64,000 bases of DNA from Planosporangium spinosum (lineage in GTDB: Bacteria > Actinomycetota > Actinomycetes > Mycobacteriales > Micromonosporaceae). The notes under the pieces are model-generated. The model ran no database searches. It had not been told where the DNA came from and saw only the letters and a program-made list of their open reading frames with translations. The DNA lies in assembly GCF_049999945.1 (NCBI RefSeq), contig NZ_JBLYUB010000006.1, forward strand, positions 253,884 to 317,883. Direction: 5' to 3'. Positions 50,312 through 58,267 of this stretch are shown here, piece by piece; the first letter of the stretch is position 1, and every line of letters begins with the position of its first letter. A program made the position numbers and the translations under genes.

Positions 50312-50509
50312 CTAGAGGTCGAACTCGCCGTTGCGGGCGCCGTCGAGGAACGCCGCCCACTCGTCCCGGGTGAAGGTCAGGACCGCACCGGTGCCGTTGG
50401 CCTTGCTGTCACGTACCTGGATCGTCCCATCGTGGCGACGAACCTCGACGCACGCGCCGCCGTTACCGCCGGACCGGGTGGACTTGAACCAGGGGGTGTC
50501 GGTGCTCAT
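50312..50509 (-). CDS. DUF397 domain protein
   Basis: A 65-residue protein consisting of one DUF397 domain: WFKSTRSGGNGGACVEVRRH, IQVRDSKANGTGAVLTFTRDEWAAFLDGARNGEFDL. The S..GG..ACVEV and VRDSK...LTFT..EW..F signatures are complete. DUF397 proteins are small partners of XRE regulators in actinobacteria, proposed to be antagonists released in developmental or toxin-antitoxin-like switches. It overlaps the end of the XRE gene upstream by 4 bp (ATGA). Confidence 0.9.
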   Translation of the reverse strand: MSTDTPWFKSTRSGGNGGACVEVRRHDGTIQVRDSKANGTGAVLTFTRDEWAAFLDGARNGEFDL

Positions 50510-51336
50510 GGTGCGTGCTCCTCTATCGGGACTGACTTCTCGTAGATCAGGTCGAAGATCTTTCGGTACTGATCCAGCTCGTCCGGCTTCTCCAGGTACC
50601 GGGCGCCGGTGTGCATCTCCAGGTAGACCACGGGCGGGTCGTCCGGATCGTCGAAGTCGAAAATGATGAACGCGCCGGTGTGCATCGCGGCGTGTGCGCC
50701 CGCCTCCCACGGCAATACGCGGATGTCGATGTGGTCGAGCTTGGCCAGTTCGCGGAGCCGTCGGGTCTGCTCGGCCATCACCTGATCGCCGCCAACCGGC
50801 CGAGCCAGAACTGCCGATCCGAGGACCGTGGTTAGCCGCGGCGGCGGCGTGCGCATAGACAGCGTCCGCTGACGCCCCAGTCGCAACTCGACCTGGCGCT
50901 GGATCACGTCGTCGCTGTCGTCCGGCCGCACCGCTCGGTAGACCGCCTTCGCGTAGTCGGCGGTCTGGAGCAGGCCGTGGACCAACTCGGGGTCGTAGAT
51001 GCGGATCTCGCTCGCGGCGGCTTCCAGCCCGATGTAGAGGCCGAACCAGTCGGGTACGGCGTCGCCGTAGTCCTCCCACCAGCCCTGCTCGATGGTGCCG
51101 AGCGCCAGCGCGGCGAGCGCGTCGGTGGTCGGGGCGTCGGCGCCGTATAGCCAGCAGAGCGTCCGTGCGTCGGCCACCTTGATCGGTACCTTGCCGCTTT
51201 CGATGCGCCACAGCTTCGTACGGCTCATCAGCTTGGCGGTCTCGACATCGCGCTCGGTCTTGCCGGCAGCCTCGCGCAGGCGGCGCAGTCGTCGGCCCAG
51301 TTGGCGCCGGACGACCGTCGAACCCGAGATCGGCAT
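50506..51336 (-). CDS. XRE-family regulator with DUF5753 (Scr1-type)
   Basis: A 276-residue transcriptional regulator. Residues 10-70 form a helix-turn-helix (LGRRLRRLREAAGKTERDVE, SRTKLWRIESGKVPIKVAD), and the C-terminal 190 residues are DUF5753: GLYIGLEAAASEIRIYDPEL, VHGLLQTADYAKAVYRA, QRQVELRLGRQRTL and LPWEAGAHAAMHTGAFIIFDF. The start is placed at ATG 51336, 5 nt after GGAGG. It forms a coupled pair with the DUF397 gene, a module seen again at 59443-61083. Confidence 0.9.
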   Translation of the reverse strand: MPISGSTVVRRQLGRRLRRLREAAGKTERDVETAKLMSRTKLWRIESGKVPIKVADARTLCWLYGADAPTTDALAALALGTIEQGWWEDYGDAVPDWFGLYIGLEAAASEIRIYDPELVHGLLQTADYAKAVYRAVRPDDSDDVIQRQVELRLGRQRTLSMRTPPPRLTTVLGSAVLARPVGGDQVMAEQTRRLRELAKLDHIDIRVLPWEAGAHAAMHTGAFIIFDFDDPDDPPVVYLEMHTGARYLEKPDELDQYRKIFDLIYEKSVPIEEHAP

Positions 51337-51503
51337 GCTGACCTCCACGGGAAGAGTGTTTCACGTCGAAACGACGGTTCGGCGTGGGAGCCGATTGGCT
51401 CCGGTGGATGAACCTGGCACGACGGCACTCAAAACGAAACATTGCTTGCGGTTATGTGCACTCGGATGCTGACCACGTGGCTCGGACCGAGGAGGTCGGC
51501 ACG

Positions 51504-51683
51504 ATGCGCATCCGGATCCGGCGCTGGTGGCGCCGTGCACAACCCGATCCATTGCCCGAGGCGGCGTCGCCACCGGTGGTCGAGTCCGGGCCGGAGCACC
51601 CGCCCTGGGCCGACGCGCCGACGTGCCTGTACGACACCGTCGACCCGGTACGGCCGTACGTGATCAGGGAGTGCGACGGATGA
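51504..51683 (+). CDS. Small basic protein divergent from the XRE/DUF397 module
   Basis: A 59-residue protein beginning MRIRIRRWWRRAQPDPLPEA, strongly basic and tryptophan-rich at the N-terminus and acidic/proline-rich afterwards. GAGGAGG lies 8 nt before ATG 51504. It overlaps the next small gene by 4 bp and is divergent from the XRE regulator. No family was recognised. The position suggests that it belongs to the XRE-controlled unit; function unknown. Confidence 0.55.
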   Translation: MRIRIRRWWRRAQPDPLPEAASPPVVESGPEHPPWADAPTCLYDTVDPVRPYVIRECDG

Positions 51684-51913
51684 TCCTGCCGTACGACATC
51701 GAGAACCCACCCGAAGAGCCGCCTGACGGCGCCGACCGGCTGGTCTGGCTGCTCGCCTGGGCCGTGCACGTCGAGCACCAGCCGGGCGCGAACGGGTTCT
51801 GTGTCGCCCCTACCTGTGCCAGGCAGTCGGTGCTGTGGCCCTGTCATCAGAGCAAACTCGCCACCGGAGGCTTCCTGTTCGCGGCGTGGCACCTGCGCAA
51901 GCTCCCCCCGTGA
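51680..51913 (+). CDS. Small cysteine-containing protein next to the XRE/DUF397 module
   Basis: A 77-residue protein, MILPYDIENPPEEPPDGADR followed by a hydrophobic patch (LVWLLAWAVHVEHQPGANG) and a cysteine cluster CVAPTCARQSVLWPCH, which could bind a metal. It is translationally coupled to the preceding small gene (ATGA overlap). No family was recognised. Pairs of small genes with this layout beside XRE/DUF397 units occur in related genomes as far as I recall, but no function is known. Confidence 0.55.
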   Translation: MILPYDIENPPEEPPDGADRLVWLLAWAVHVEHQPGANGFCVAPTCARQSVLWPCHQSKLATGGFLFAAWHLRKLPP

Positions 51914-52006
51914 CCGGCGAGTAGGTGACCGAACGGACAAACATCGCCATCCGGACAGCCCGGCTCGTCGCTCCCGCTGCGGGCGAATGGTGGATACCGT
52001 CGAGAC

Positions 52007-52552
52007 ATGGGGGTCCCGCGAGCCGGGTTGCGCCGAAATGCCCTGTGCAGCCTGGTGATCCTGGCTGTCATCGGGGCGATCACGGTCGGCCTCCCCGCGC
52101 TCGACCGGGCGCTTCCCCGGGAGCGGCCGATCGCGGACGGGATGACGTACCGGGTCACCGACACCGTCACGGTCGTACCGCCGCCCGGTGCCCGGCTCGA
52201 CGTCAGCCAGACCCGCCCGGGTCGCGACTCCGGCCACGCCGTCTTCCTGGTCGGCCGGGTCCGGTTCGTGATCCTGGTCAGCCCCGACCGGCTGACCGCG
52301 TCCGCCGCCGCGGACCGGCTGCGGGCCAGGCTGCGCGACGGCCTCGGAGCGCAGCCCACCGGCGTCGAGACGCCCACCCAGGCGGGTACCCGCACCGGCC
52401 GGTTCCGCGCCGGGGACGACCACGGGTGGTACCAGGTACGCGTCTTCGGGGCCACGGTCGTCGACGCCACCGCCAGCGGGCCGCCGGACGACCTGGCCGG
52501 CCGGTTGCCCGCGATCGAGGCGGCTGCCGCGACCATCGCGAGGACCGCGTGA
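52007..52552 (+). CDS. Membrane-anchored protein of unknown function
   Basis: A 181-residue protein with one N-terminal helix (NALCSLVILAVIGAITVGLP) and an extracytoplasmic domain containing YRVTDTVTVVPPPGARLDVS, VRFVILVSPDRLTASAAADR and YQVRVFGATVVDATASG. No family was identified. TACCGT at 51995-52000 lies 6 nt before ATG 52007, indicating leaderless transcription. It overlaps the PrsW gene by 4 bp (GTGA), so the two are coupled. Confidence 0.6.
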   Translation: MGVPRAGLRRNALCSLVILAVIGAITVGLPALDRALPRERPIADGMTYRVTDTVTVVPPPGARLDVSQTRPGRDSGHAVFLVGRVRFVILVSPDRLTASAAADRLRARLRDGLGAQPTGVETPTQAGTRTGRFRAGDDHGWYQVRVFGATVVDATASGPPDDLAGRLPAIEAAAATIARTA

Positions 52553-53859
52553 CGCCGCCGTCGCGGGGAGCCCGCGGCGTACAGGTACGCCCCAAACCGC
52601 TCTCCGGTGACCTGTTCGGTTCACTGACCATGCCGGTGTTCTGGCTGCTCGCCGGGTTGTTGCTGGTCTGCGCGGCCCGGCTCGGCACGATGATCGCCCC
52701 GCCGTTTCGCCACTACCCCGTCGCCATGACCACCGCGCTCGTGGTGTTCGCGCTGTACGCCGTACCCTTCGTGATCTACATCGGGAACCTCGACCATCTC
52801 GAACGGGAGCCGCCCGTACTGCTCGGCACCGCGTTCGCCTGGGGCGCGGTGGTGGTCACCGCCACCGCCGTTCCCGGCAACGTTGCCGCCGACAACCTGA
52901 CCGCGAAGCTGGTGTCACCGCGCTTCGCCGCGATGTGGGGGCCGGCGCTCGCCGGGCCGACCGTCGAGGAGATCCTCAAGTTCCTCGGCGTCGTGGTGAT
53001 CGCGCTGCTCGCCACGGCCCAGGTCAACAGCGTCGTCGACGGGATCGTGTACGGAGCGATGGTCGGCCTGGGGTACCAGGTGATGGAGAACGTCTCGTAC
53101 GCCGCGGTGGCGGTCCAGGCGGCCGGCACCGGTGACCGGATGGAGCCGATCTTCAACACGCTCATCGCCCGGGGCGTCTTCGGCGGCCCCTGGAGCCACA
53201 CGGTGTTCACGGCCCTGGCCGGCGCGGGCGTGGGGTACGCGGTCGTGCGCGTCGACCGGCCGACGGCCGTCCGCGCCGGCGTCGCGGCGCTGTGTCTCGG
53301 CGGGGCCTGGCTGTGCCACTTCGCCTGGAACTCCCCGCTGCTGACCGACGGGTTCGGCCTCGGCGCGGCCGGCAAGGTCATCGCGCTGCTGGTCAAGGGC
53401 GTCCCGGTACTCGCGCTGGCGCTGCTGCTGGCCCGGCTGGCCCGGCGCCGGGAGGGCGCCTACTACGCCGGTGTACTGGCCGGACTGGCCGACCCCCGGA
53501 TCGTGACTCCGGGTGAGCTGCGCGCGATCTCCTCGCTCGGGGGGCGAGCCGCGCTCCGGCGGGCCGCGTACGCCCGTGCCGGCGGGGCCGGCGAGCGCGC
53601 GGCGCGGCGGCTACAGGACAGCCAGGCGCGGCTGGCGGTGGAGCTGAGCCGCGGACCGGGGGCCGACGGTGGGCTGACCCCCGCGGCCGCCACGTACGCC
53701 CGCGACGTCCTGCGCGCCCGCCACGAGTTGGCCGCGCTCTCGCTGGGACCGGCCGACAGCCGCCCCTTCGCCGGCAGCACCGTCATGTGGTTGATCGGTG
53801 CCTGGGTGACCGTCGCCGGAGCGCTGGGCCTGGCGTTCATGCTGCGCGCCCTCACCTGA
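52549..53859 (+). CDS. PrsW-family intramembrane metalloprotease
   Basis: A 436-residue polytopic protein with eight or so helices. The PrsW motifs are present: GPTVEEILKFLGVV (EExxK), GIVYGAMVGLGYQVMENVSY (ExxxY/E region), SHTVFTALAGAGVGY (HxxF) and WLCHFAWNSP (H.xWN), which together form the metal-dependent active site in the membrane. PrsW cleaves anti-sigma factors in Bacillus; the target here is unknown. The C-terminal 110 residues are a cytoplasmic helical extension. Coupled to the preceding gene. Confidence 0.85.
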   Translation: MTPPSRGARGVQVRPKPLSGDLFGSLTMPVFWLLAGLLLVCAARLGTMIAPPFRHYPVAMTTALVVFALYAVPFVIYIGNLDHLEREPPVLLGTAFAWGAVVVTATAVPGNVAADNLTAKLVSPRFAAMWGPALAGPTVEEILKFLGVVVIALLATAQVNSVVDGIVYGAMVGLGYQVMENVSYAAVAVQAAGTGDRMEPIFNTLIARGVFGGPWSHTVFTALAGAGVGYAVVRVDRPTAVRAGVAALCLGGAWLCHFAWNSPLLTDGFGLGAAGKVIALLVKGVPVLALALLLARLARRREGAYYAGVLAGLADPRIVTPGELRAISSLGGRAALRRAAYARAGGAGERAARRLQDSQARLAVELSRGPGADGGLTPAAATYARDVLRARHELAALSLGPADSRPFAGSTVMWLIGAWVTVAGALGLAFMLRALT

Positions 53860-53878
53860 AGCCGCCGGAAGGCCCCGC

Positions 53879-54118
53879 TCAGTCCTGGGGCGGCAGCCCG
53901 CCGTCGCCGTCGACGATCTCGTCGGGCATGCCGTCCTGGGTGCGGTCCACGATCGTGATGTCGACCTCCCCGTCGCCGTCGGTGTCGAACTGGAACACGT
54001 CCGGCTTCCCGTCGCCGTCGGTGTCGACGACCCACACGTCGGGCTTGCCGTCGTTGTTCGTGTCACGTACCGCCAGGTCGACGCGGTCGTCGCCTCTGGT
54101 CTCCACGCTGTCGCTCAT
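53879..54118 (-). CDS. Acidic protein with thrombospondin-3/EF-hand-like calcium repeats
   Basis: A 79-residue, very acidic protein made largely of DxDxDGxxD-type repeats: RDTNNDGKPDVWVV, DTDGDGKPDVFQF, DTDGDGEVDITIV and RTQDGMPDEIVDGDGG, the loop sequence of calcium-binding EF-hand or thrombospondin type 3 repeats. No signal peptide is present, which is unusual since most such repeats are extracellular. GGAG lies 6 nt before ATG 54118. Convergent with PrsW (19 bp). Confidence 0.75.
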   Translation of the reverse strand: MSDSVETRGDDRVDLAVRDTNNDGKPDVWVVDTDGDGKPDVFQFDTDGDGEVDITIVDRTQDGMPDEIVDGDGGLPPQD

Positions 54119-54276
54119 TCGGACTCCTCTCGGGGTGCGGCGGGCGCGGGGTGCACCGCAGAGCCGTTCGTCCATTCCGACGACCCAGAACGTACCCACC
54201 CGGCGTGGAACGGAATCAAACGGCGCGGCGGCCGGCCGCGGCAACGCGACCGGCCGCCGCTGGGGCGGTCAGCCCG

Positions 54277-55653
54277 CTACGACTTGAAGGCGATCTGCTC
54301 GCTGTGCAGCGCCCGGATGAGCAGCGCGGTCTCGTCGAATCCCAGGATCACCACCGCGTCCGGCTTGAACTGCTTGACGCTCACGGCGAGCGGCTTGAAC
54401 ACGGTCGCCTGGTCGCCGTTGTCGTACTTGTCCTTGTCCTTGTACGACACGATCCGGACGTTCCCGGCCTTGACCCCGGCGCTGGTCAGGTCAGCCTGGA
54501 CGGCCTTGGCCAGGCCCGAGCCGTAGTCGTCGCTACGTGCGATGATCATGACCTTGGCGGCGCCGTCCCGCATCACGATGTCGGCGAGGGCCTTGGCCTG
54601 CAGGACGTCCGGCGGCGAGGTGCGGAAGAACATTCCCTTGTCGTCGAGCCGGGACAGGCCGTCCGAGGTCGCCGACGGCGAGAACACGATGCGGCCCGCG
54701 GCGACCGCCTTGGGTACCACCGCCTCGGTGGCGCTGGAGGAGGCCGGGCCGATGATCACCTGTACGCCGGCGGCGATGAGCCGGTCGGCGCCCACCGCGG
54801 CCGTCTGCGGGCCGGTGCCGTCGTCGGCCTCGGCCCACTCCACCGGCTGGCCGAGGACCCCGCCGGCCTCGTTGATCTCGTTGACGGCGAGCCTGGCCCC
54901 GGCGAACATCGGCGGCCCCTGGGTGGTCAGGGCGCCGGTGCGCGGCAGCAGGGCGCCGACCTTCAGCGGCGCCGCCTTCGGCTTGGTGCCGTTGTTGCCC
55001 GAGCCGGTGTTGCCCGAGCCAGCGGGGGGCGCCGGCTGGTTCTTGCCCGCGGTCGACTCGTCACCGGCACCGACGAACTCCGTCTTGTTGTCGTCGATGT
55101 GGTTGTCCCGGCCGAAGTTGAGCGCGCCGTACGTGGCGGTCGACGGCTCCCCGGCGTCCGTGAGACCGCTGCGCTTGAGCGAGGAGACACCGCGGTACTG
55201 GATGTTCTCGCCCTGCCGGACGAGGGCGGCGCAGTCCTTGAAGGAGTTGCACTCGGTGCCGTCGACGGTCACCCCAACGACGTACTTCGCGATCACCGGC
55301 GCGTCGGTGGAGCGCGCCATCTCCGCGGCCAGGGCCGCGGTCACGACCGCGTCGTACGACTCACCGGCGTAGTTGAAGTCGGCGAGACTGGGGTCTACGG
55401 TGCGGATCCGCTTCTTGAAGTCCTCGGTGAGCGGCGTGAGCGGGGTGGTCCCCTTCATGCCGGTCAACACACCCGGCTGGTCTTTGAGCGCATCCCCCAG
55501 GGAACTGCTCATGTTGCCGTCCGAGCCGTACAGGCGGACCTGACCGTCGCCGTCCGCCGCCTGGTCGGGGTCGGCCGACGTGCCGCAGCCGGCCGCGAGC
55601 AGCACCGCGGTGGCGGCGGCAAAAGTCGAGATCGCGCGGGTGACACGCCGCAT
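54277..55653 (-). CDS. Type I substrate-binding lipoprotein with circularly permuted lobes
   Basis: A 458-residue lipoprotein (lipobox LAAGC, Cys23). Residues about 39-199 (RLYGSDGNMSSSLGDAL, LTEDFKKRIRTVDPSLADF, YAGESYDAVVTAALAAEMA, ECNSFKDCAALV, GEPSTATYGAL) correspond to what is normally the C-terminal part of LivJ-type binding proteins. A Gly/Asn/Pro-rich linker (200-229) follows, then residues 230-458 carry the normal N-terminal start LKVGALLPRTGALTTQGPPMFAGA, INEAGGVLG, IIGPASSSATEAVVPK and end after VVILGFDETALLIRALHSEQ, exactly where the C-terminal lobe would usually continue. The order is therefore permuted. No transporter genes adjoin it. Confidence 0.85.
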   Translation of the reverse strand: MRRVTRAISTFAAATAVLLAAGCGTSADPDQAADGDGQVRLYGSDGNMSSSLGDALKDQPGVLTGMKGTTPLTPLTEDFKKRIRTVDPSLADFNYAGESYDAVVTAALAAEMARSTDAPVIAKYVVGVTVDGTECNSFKDCAALVRQGENIQYRGVSSLKRSGLTDAGEPSTATYGALNFGRDNHIDDNKTEFVGAGDESTAGKNQPAPPAGSGNTGSGNNGTKPKAAPLKVGALLPRTGALTTQGPPMFAGARLAVNEINEAGGVLGQPVEWAEADDGTGPQTAAVGADRLIAAGVQVIIGPASSSATEAVVPKAVAAGRIVFSPSATSDGLSRLDDKGMFFRTSPPDVLQAKALADIVMRDGAAKVMIIARSDDYGSGLAKAVQADLTSAGVKAGNVRIVSYKDKDKYDNGDQATVFKPLAVSVKQFKPDAVVILGFDETALLIRALHSEQIAFKS

Positions 55654-55771
55654 GAGCTACTCCCTCCGAATCTGCCGTGCGCACCTTAGCGCGCTTTCCG
55701 TCAATGTCGATGGCCGGCTGTGACTCATGTCGCTAGCTGTGCCAACCGGATCGGCGGGTAGCGTCCGGGCC

Positions 55772-56209
55772 ATGGATACGCTGTCGACGGATGGTCTCAC
55801 CTCCGAGCCGGATCTGCCGGATTCACTGCCGGACGTGCCCGGATCGTTGCTCACCCGCATGGGCATCACCGTGACCGAGGCGAGCCCGGAACGGGTGGTG
55901 GGCACCATGCCGGTCGAGGGCAACCTCCAGCCGTACGGCCTGCTGCACGGTGGCGCCTCGTGCGTACTGGCCGAGACGCTCGGTTCGGTCGGTGCCGCCC
56001 TGCACGCCGCCCGGACGCACGGCGGTATCGCGGTCGGGGTGGACATCAACGCCACGCACCACCGGTCCGCCCGCGCCGGCACGGTCACCGGCGTGGCGAC
56101 GCCGCTGCACCTGGGTAGGTCGACCGCCTCCTACGAAATCGTGATCATCGACGAGGCCGGCGAGCGGCTCTGCACCGCCCGCCTGACCTGCGCGCTACGC
56201 CGCCCGTAG
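55772..56209 (+). CDS. Hotdog-fold PaaI-type acyl-CoA thioesterase
   Basis: A 145-residue hotdog thioesterase hydrolysing acyl- or aryl-CoA. The signature is GTMPVEGNLQPYGLLHGGASCVLAETLGSVGA (conserved HGG and catalytic acidic residue), followed by GVDINATHHRSARAGTVTGVATPLHLGRS, typical of the PaaI/ComA-like branch. TAGCGT at 55759-55764 lies 7 nt before ATG 55772 and there is no Shine-Dalgarno, so the start is fixed by the leaderless pattern rather than by upstream in-frame codons. Substrate unknown. Confidence 0.88.
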   Translation: MDTLSTDGLTSEPDLPDSLPDVPGSLLTRMGITVTEASPERVVGTMPVEGNLQPYGLLHGGASCVLAETLGSVGAALHAARTHGGIAVGVDINATHHRSARAGTVTGVATPLHLGRSTASYEIVIIDEAGERLCTARLTCALRRP

Positions 56210-56273
56210 CGACGTGCCGGGCCGCAGGATGACCAGACTGTGGTCCTTGACCGTGACGGATACGCTGCGCACC

Positions 56274-56699
56274 GTGGAGGGCCAACCGGACGACGTGTTC
56301 GACACCGCACGCGGCAGCGCGCTGGTCGACGACGTCGCACTCGTGCTGCGGTCCGCGCTGGCCGGCGACGGGGACGGCGTGGTGGACGCGTTCGACAAGG
56401 CGGCGACCCGATCCGGCGTGGTCGGCGCGTACGAGGTCGCGTGGAGCCTCGCTGGCGCCACCGTCGGTGACGGGATCGCCCTCGGGCCGTGGCGGCTCGA
56501 GTTCCCCGGAATCGACGAGGCGACCTACGACAAGCGGTGGGTGGCGCGGTTCCTGAGCGCCTACGCCAACGCCGACGAGGACAGCGCGGAAGCGCTGTTC
56601 GGGGCGGCCATCGCCGACGGCAAGCTGCCCCAGTGCCTGATGACGCTGGCCGGTTCGGCGGTGGCGACGCTGCGCCACCGCGACGGGCGGGCACGCTAG
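56274..56699 (+). CDS. Conserved protein of unknown function
   Basis: A 141-residue, mostly helical acidic protein: GSALVDDVALVLRSALAGDG, DAFDKAATRSGVVGAYEVAWSLAGATVGD, WVARFLSAYANADEDSAEALFGAAI. No membrane segments or known motifs. The frame is open back to GTG 56214 and ATG 56229, but TACGCT at 56261-56266 lies 7 nt before GTG 56274, the same leaderless arrangement as in many genes here, so that start is preferred. Regular helix spacing suggests a repeat-type scaffold, which is inference. Confidence 0.55.
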   Translation: MEGQPDDVFDTARGSALVDDVALVLRSALAGDGDGVVDAFDKAATRSGVVGAYEVAWSLAGATVGDGIALGPWRLEFPGIDEATYDKRWVARFLSAYANADEDSAEALFGAAIADGKLPQCLMTLAGSAVATLRHRDGRAR

Positions 56700-56745
56700 C
56701 TCGCGCTACGGGCGGGCATGCCAGCTCGCGCGGCGGCGGGACGGG

Positions 56746-57321
56746 TCAGCGTGCCGGAGGCGACCCGCTGGCCGCGCCGGTCACCAGCCGCTCGAACCGT
56801 CGCTGCAGCTCGGCGGGGCGGTCCTGGCTGCTGAAGCCGTGCACGGCCTGCTGCTCGTACTGAGGCATCAGCAGGTGGATCTGTTCGCGGTAGTTCTGGC
56901 CCGGGGCCGCCGTCGTGACCCATACCCGGTCACCCATCGTGGCGACGACCGGACCGCCGGACATCTGCGACCACATGTACGGGGTGCCGGGCGTGCCGAT
57001 CGCGCACAGGTAGAAGCCGTAGGCCCGGGTGACCGTGGACGGCCGGGTGGCGCCCGACGGGTCGACGCCGAACACCTCGACCGTACACAGCACGCGGTCG
57101 TCCGGGCTGACGGCGTGGCCGTGACCGGCGTGCTCGGCCGGTGACGCGTGCTCGAGCGCCGTGGCGACGCGCCCGGCGACGTTCTCCCGGAGCGCCGCCG
57201 GGCTCATCGCCGGCTCCCGCCGGTCGGCGTGGTAGAGCAGCGCGGCGAGCACGGCGAGGGCGATCAGCTCGGGGACGAGCCACCACCCGCGCCGGCGCAA
57301 TAAATCGACCGCTGTCGACAT
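56746..57321 (-). CDS. Membrane-anchored protein of unknown function
   Basis: A 191-residue protein with one N-terminal membrane helix (WWLVPELIALAVLAALLYHAD) and an extracytoplasmic domain containing VLCTVEVFGVDPSGATRPST, RAYGFYLCAIG and GGPVVATMGDRVWVTTAAPG; the two cysteines may form a disulfide. No family was recognised. It is the downstream neighbour of purC on the opposite side (both minus strand, 21 bp apart), but nothing links it to purine synthesis. Confidence 0.6.
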   Translation of the reverse strand: MSTAVDLLRRRGWWLVPELIALAVLAALLYHADRREPAMSPAALRENVAGRVATALEHASPAEHAGHGHAVSPDDRVLCTVEVFGVDPSGATRPSTVTRAYGFYLCAIGTPGTPYMWSQMSGGPVVATMGDRVWVTTAAPGQNYREQIHLLMPQYEQQAVHGFSSQDRPAELQRRFERLVTGAASGSPPAR

Positions 57322-57342
57322 GTACGACAGGGTACGGCCTTG

Positions 57343-58182
57343 TCAGCCCCAGCGGTGGCCCGTCAGCCGCTCGTACGCCTCGACGTACCGGGCGCGAGTG
57401 GCCTCGACCACCTCCGGCGGGATCGCCGGCCCGGGCGACCGCTTGTCCCAGCCCAGCTTCGGGTCGGCGGCCCAGTCCCGGACGTACTGCTTGTCGAACG
57501 AGTCCTGGGCCCGCCCCGGCTGCCAGGAGGCGAGCGGCCAGAAGCGAGACGAGTCCGGGGTCAGTACCTCGTCGGCGAGCACCAGGGTGCCGTCGGGTGC
57601 CCGGCCGAACTCGAGCTTGGTGTCGGCGATGATGATCCCGCGCTCGGCGGCCAGCTCGGCGCCCCGCCGGTAGACCTGAATGGTCAGGTCGCGTAGCGTC
57701 TCGGCGGTCTCGCGCCCGGTCTGGGCCGCCACGTCGTCGAAACCGATGAACTCGTCGTGCTCGCCGACCGGCGCCTTGGTGGTCGGTGTGAAGACCGGCT
57801 CGGGCAGCCTGGAGCCCTCCACCAGCCCGTCCGGCAGCGCCACCCCGGAGATCGATCCGGTCTTGGAGTACTCGCGAAGCCCCAGCCCGGCCAGGTAGCC
57901 GCGGGCGATGCACTCGACCGGGACCATCTCCAGCCGCCGGCACCGGATGGCCCGGCCGGCCCACTCGGCCGGCACGTCGGTGGCGGACACGACGTGGTTC
58001 GGCACGACGTCGGCGAGCTGCTCGAACCACCACAGCGACAGCTGGGTCAGCAGCGCGCCCTTGTCCGGGATCGGGGTCGGCAGGATGACGTCGTACACGC
58101 TCACCCGGTCGGAGGTGACCAGGATCAGGTCCTCCCCGTCGGCGTAGACGTCCCTGACCTTGCCCGAATGCAGCAGCTCCAC
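57343..58182 (-). CDS. purC: Phosphoribosylaminoimidazole-succinocarboxamide synthase
   Basis: A 279-residue SAICAR synthetase, which joins CAIR and aspartate with ATP in purine synthesis. Motifs: ELLHSGKVRDVYADGEDLIL, VTSDRVSVYDVILPTPIPDKG, PVECIARGYLAGLGLREYSK, the FTPTTKAP loop, GIIIADTKLEFGR, LVLADEVLTPDSSRFWP and FDKQYVRDWA. GTG 58182 has GGGGAG 5 nt upstream and begins right at the domain, so an upstream extension of the frame is rejected. No other pur gene is in this window. Confidence 0.95.
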   Translation of the reverse strand: MELLHSGKVRDVYADGEDLILVTSDRVSVYDVILPTPIPDKGALLTQLSLWWFEQLADVVPNHVVSATDVPAEWAGRAIRCRRLEMVPVECIARGYLAGLGLREYSKTGSISGVALPDGLVEGSRLPEPVFTPTTKAPVGEHDEFIGFDDVAAQTGRETAETLRDLTIQVYRRGAELAAERGIIIADTKLEFGRAPDGTLVLADEVLTPDSSRFWPLASWQPGRAQDSFDKQYVRDWAADPKLGWDKRSPGPAIPPEVVEATRARYVEAYERLTGHRWG

Positions 58183-58267
58183 CCGTACTCCCCGATCTTG
58201 TATTTCGGTCTTGCCCCGATTGTCGTTGGCGGGCGTGCGGGCCGCCCAGGCGGGGTAATCGCTCGGG

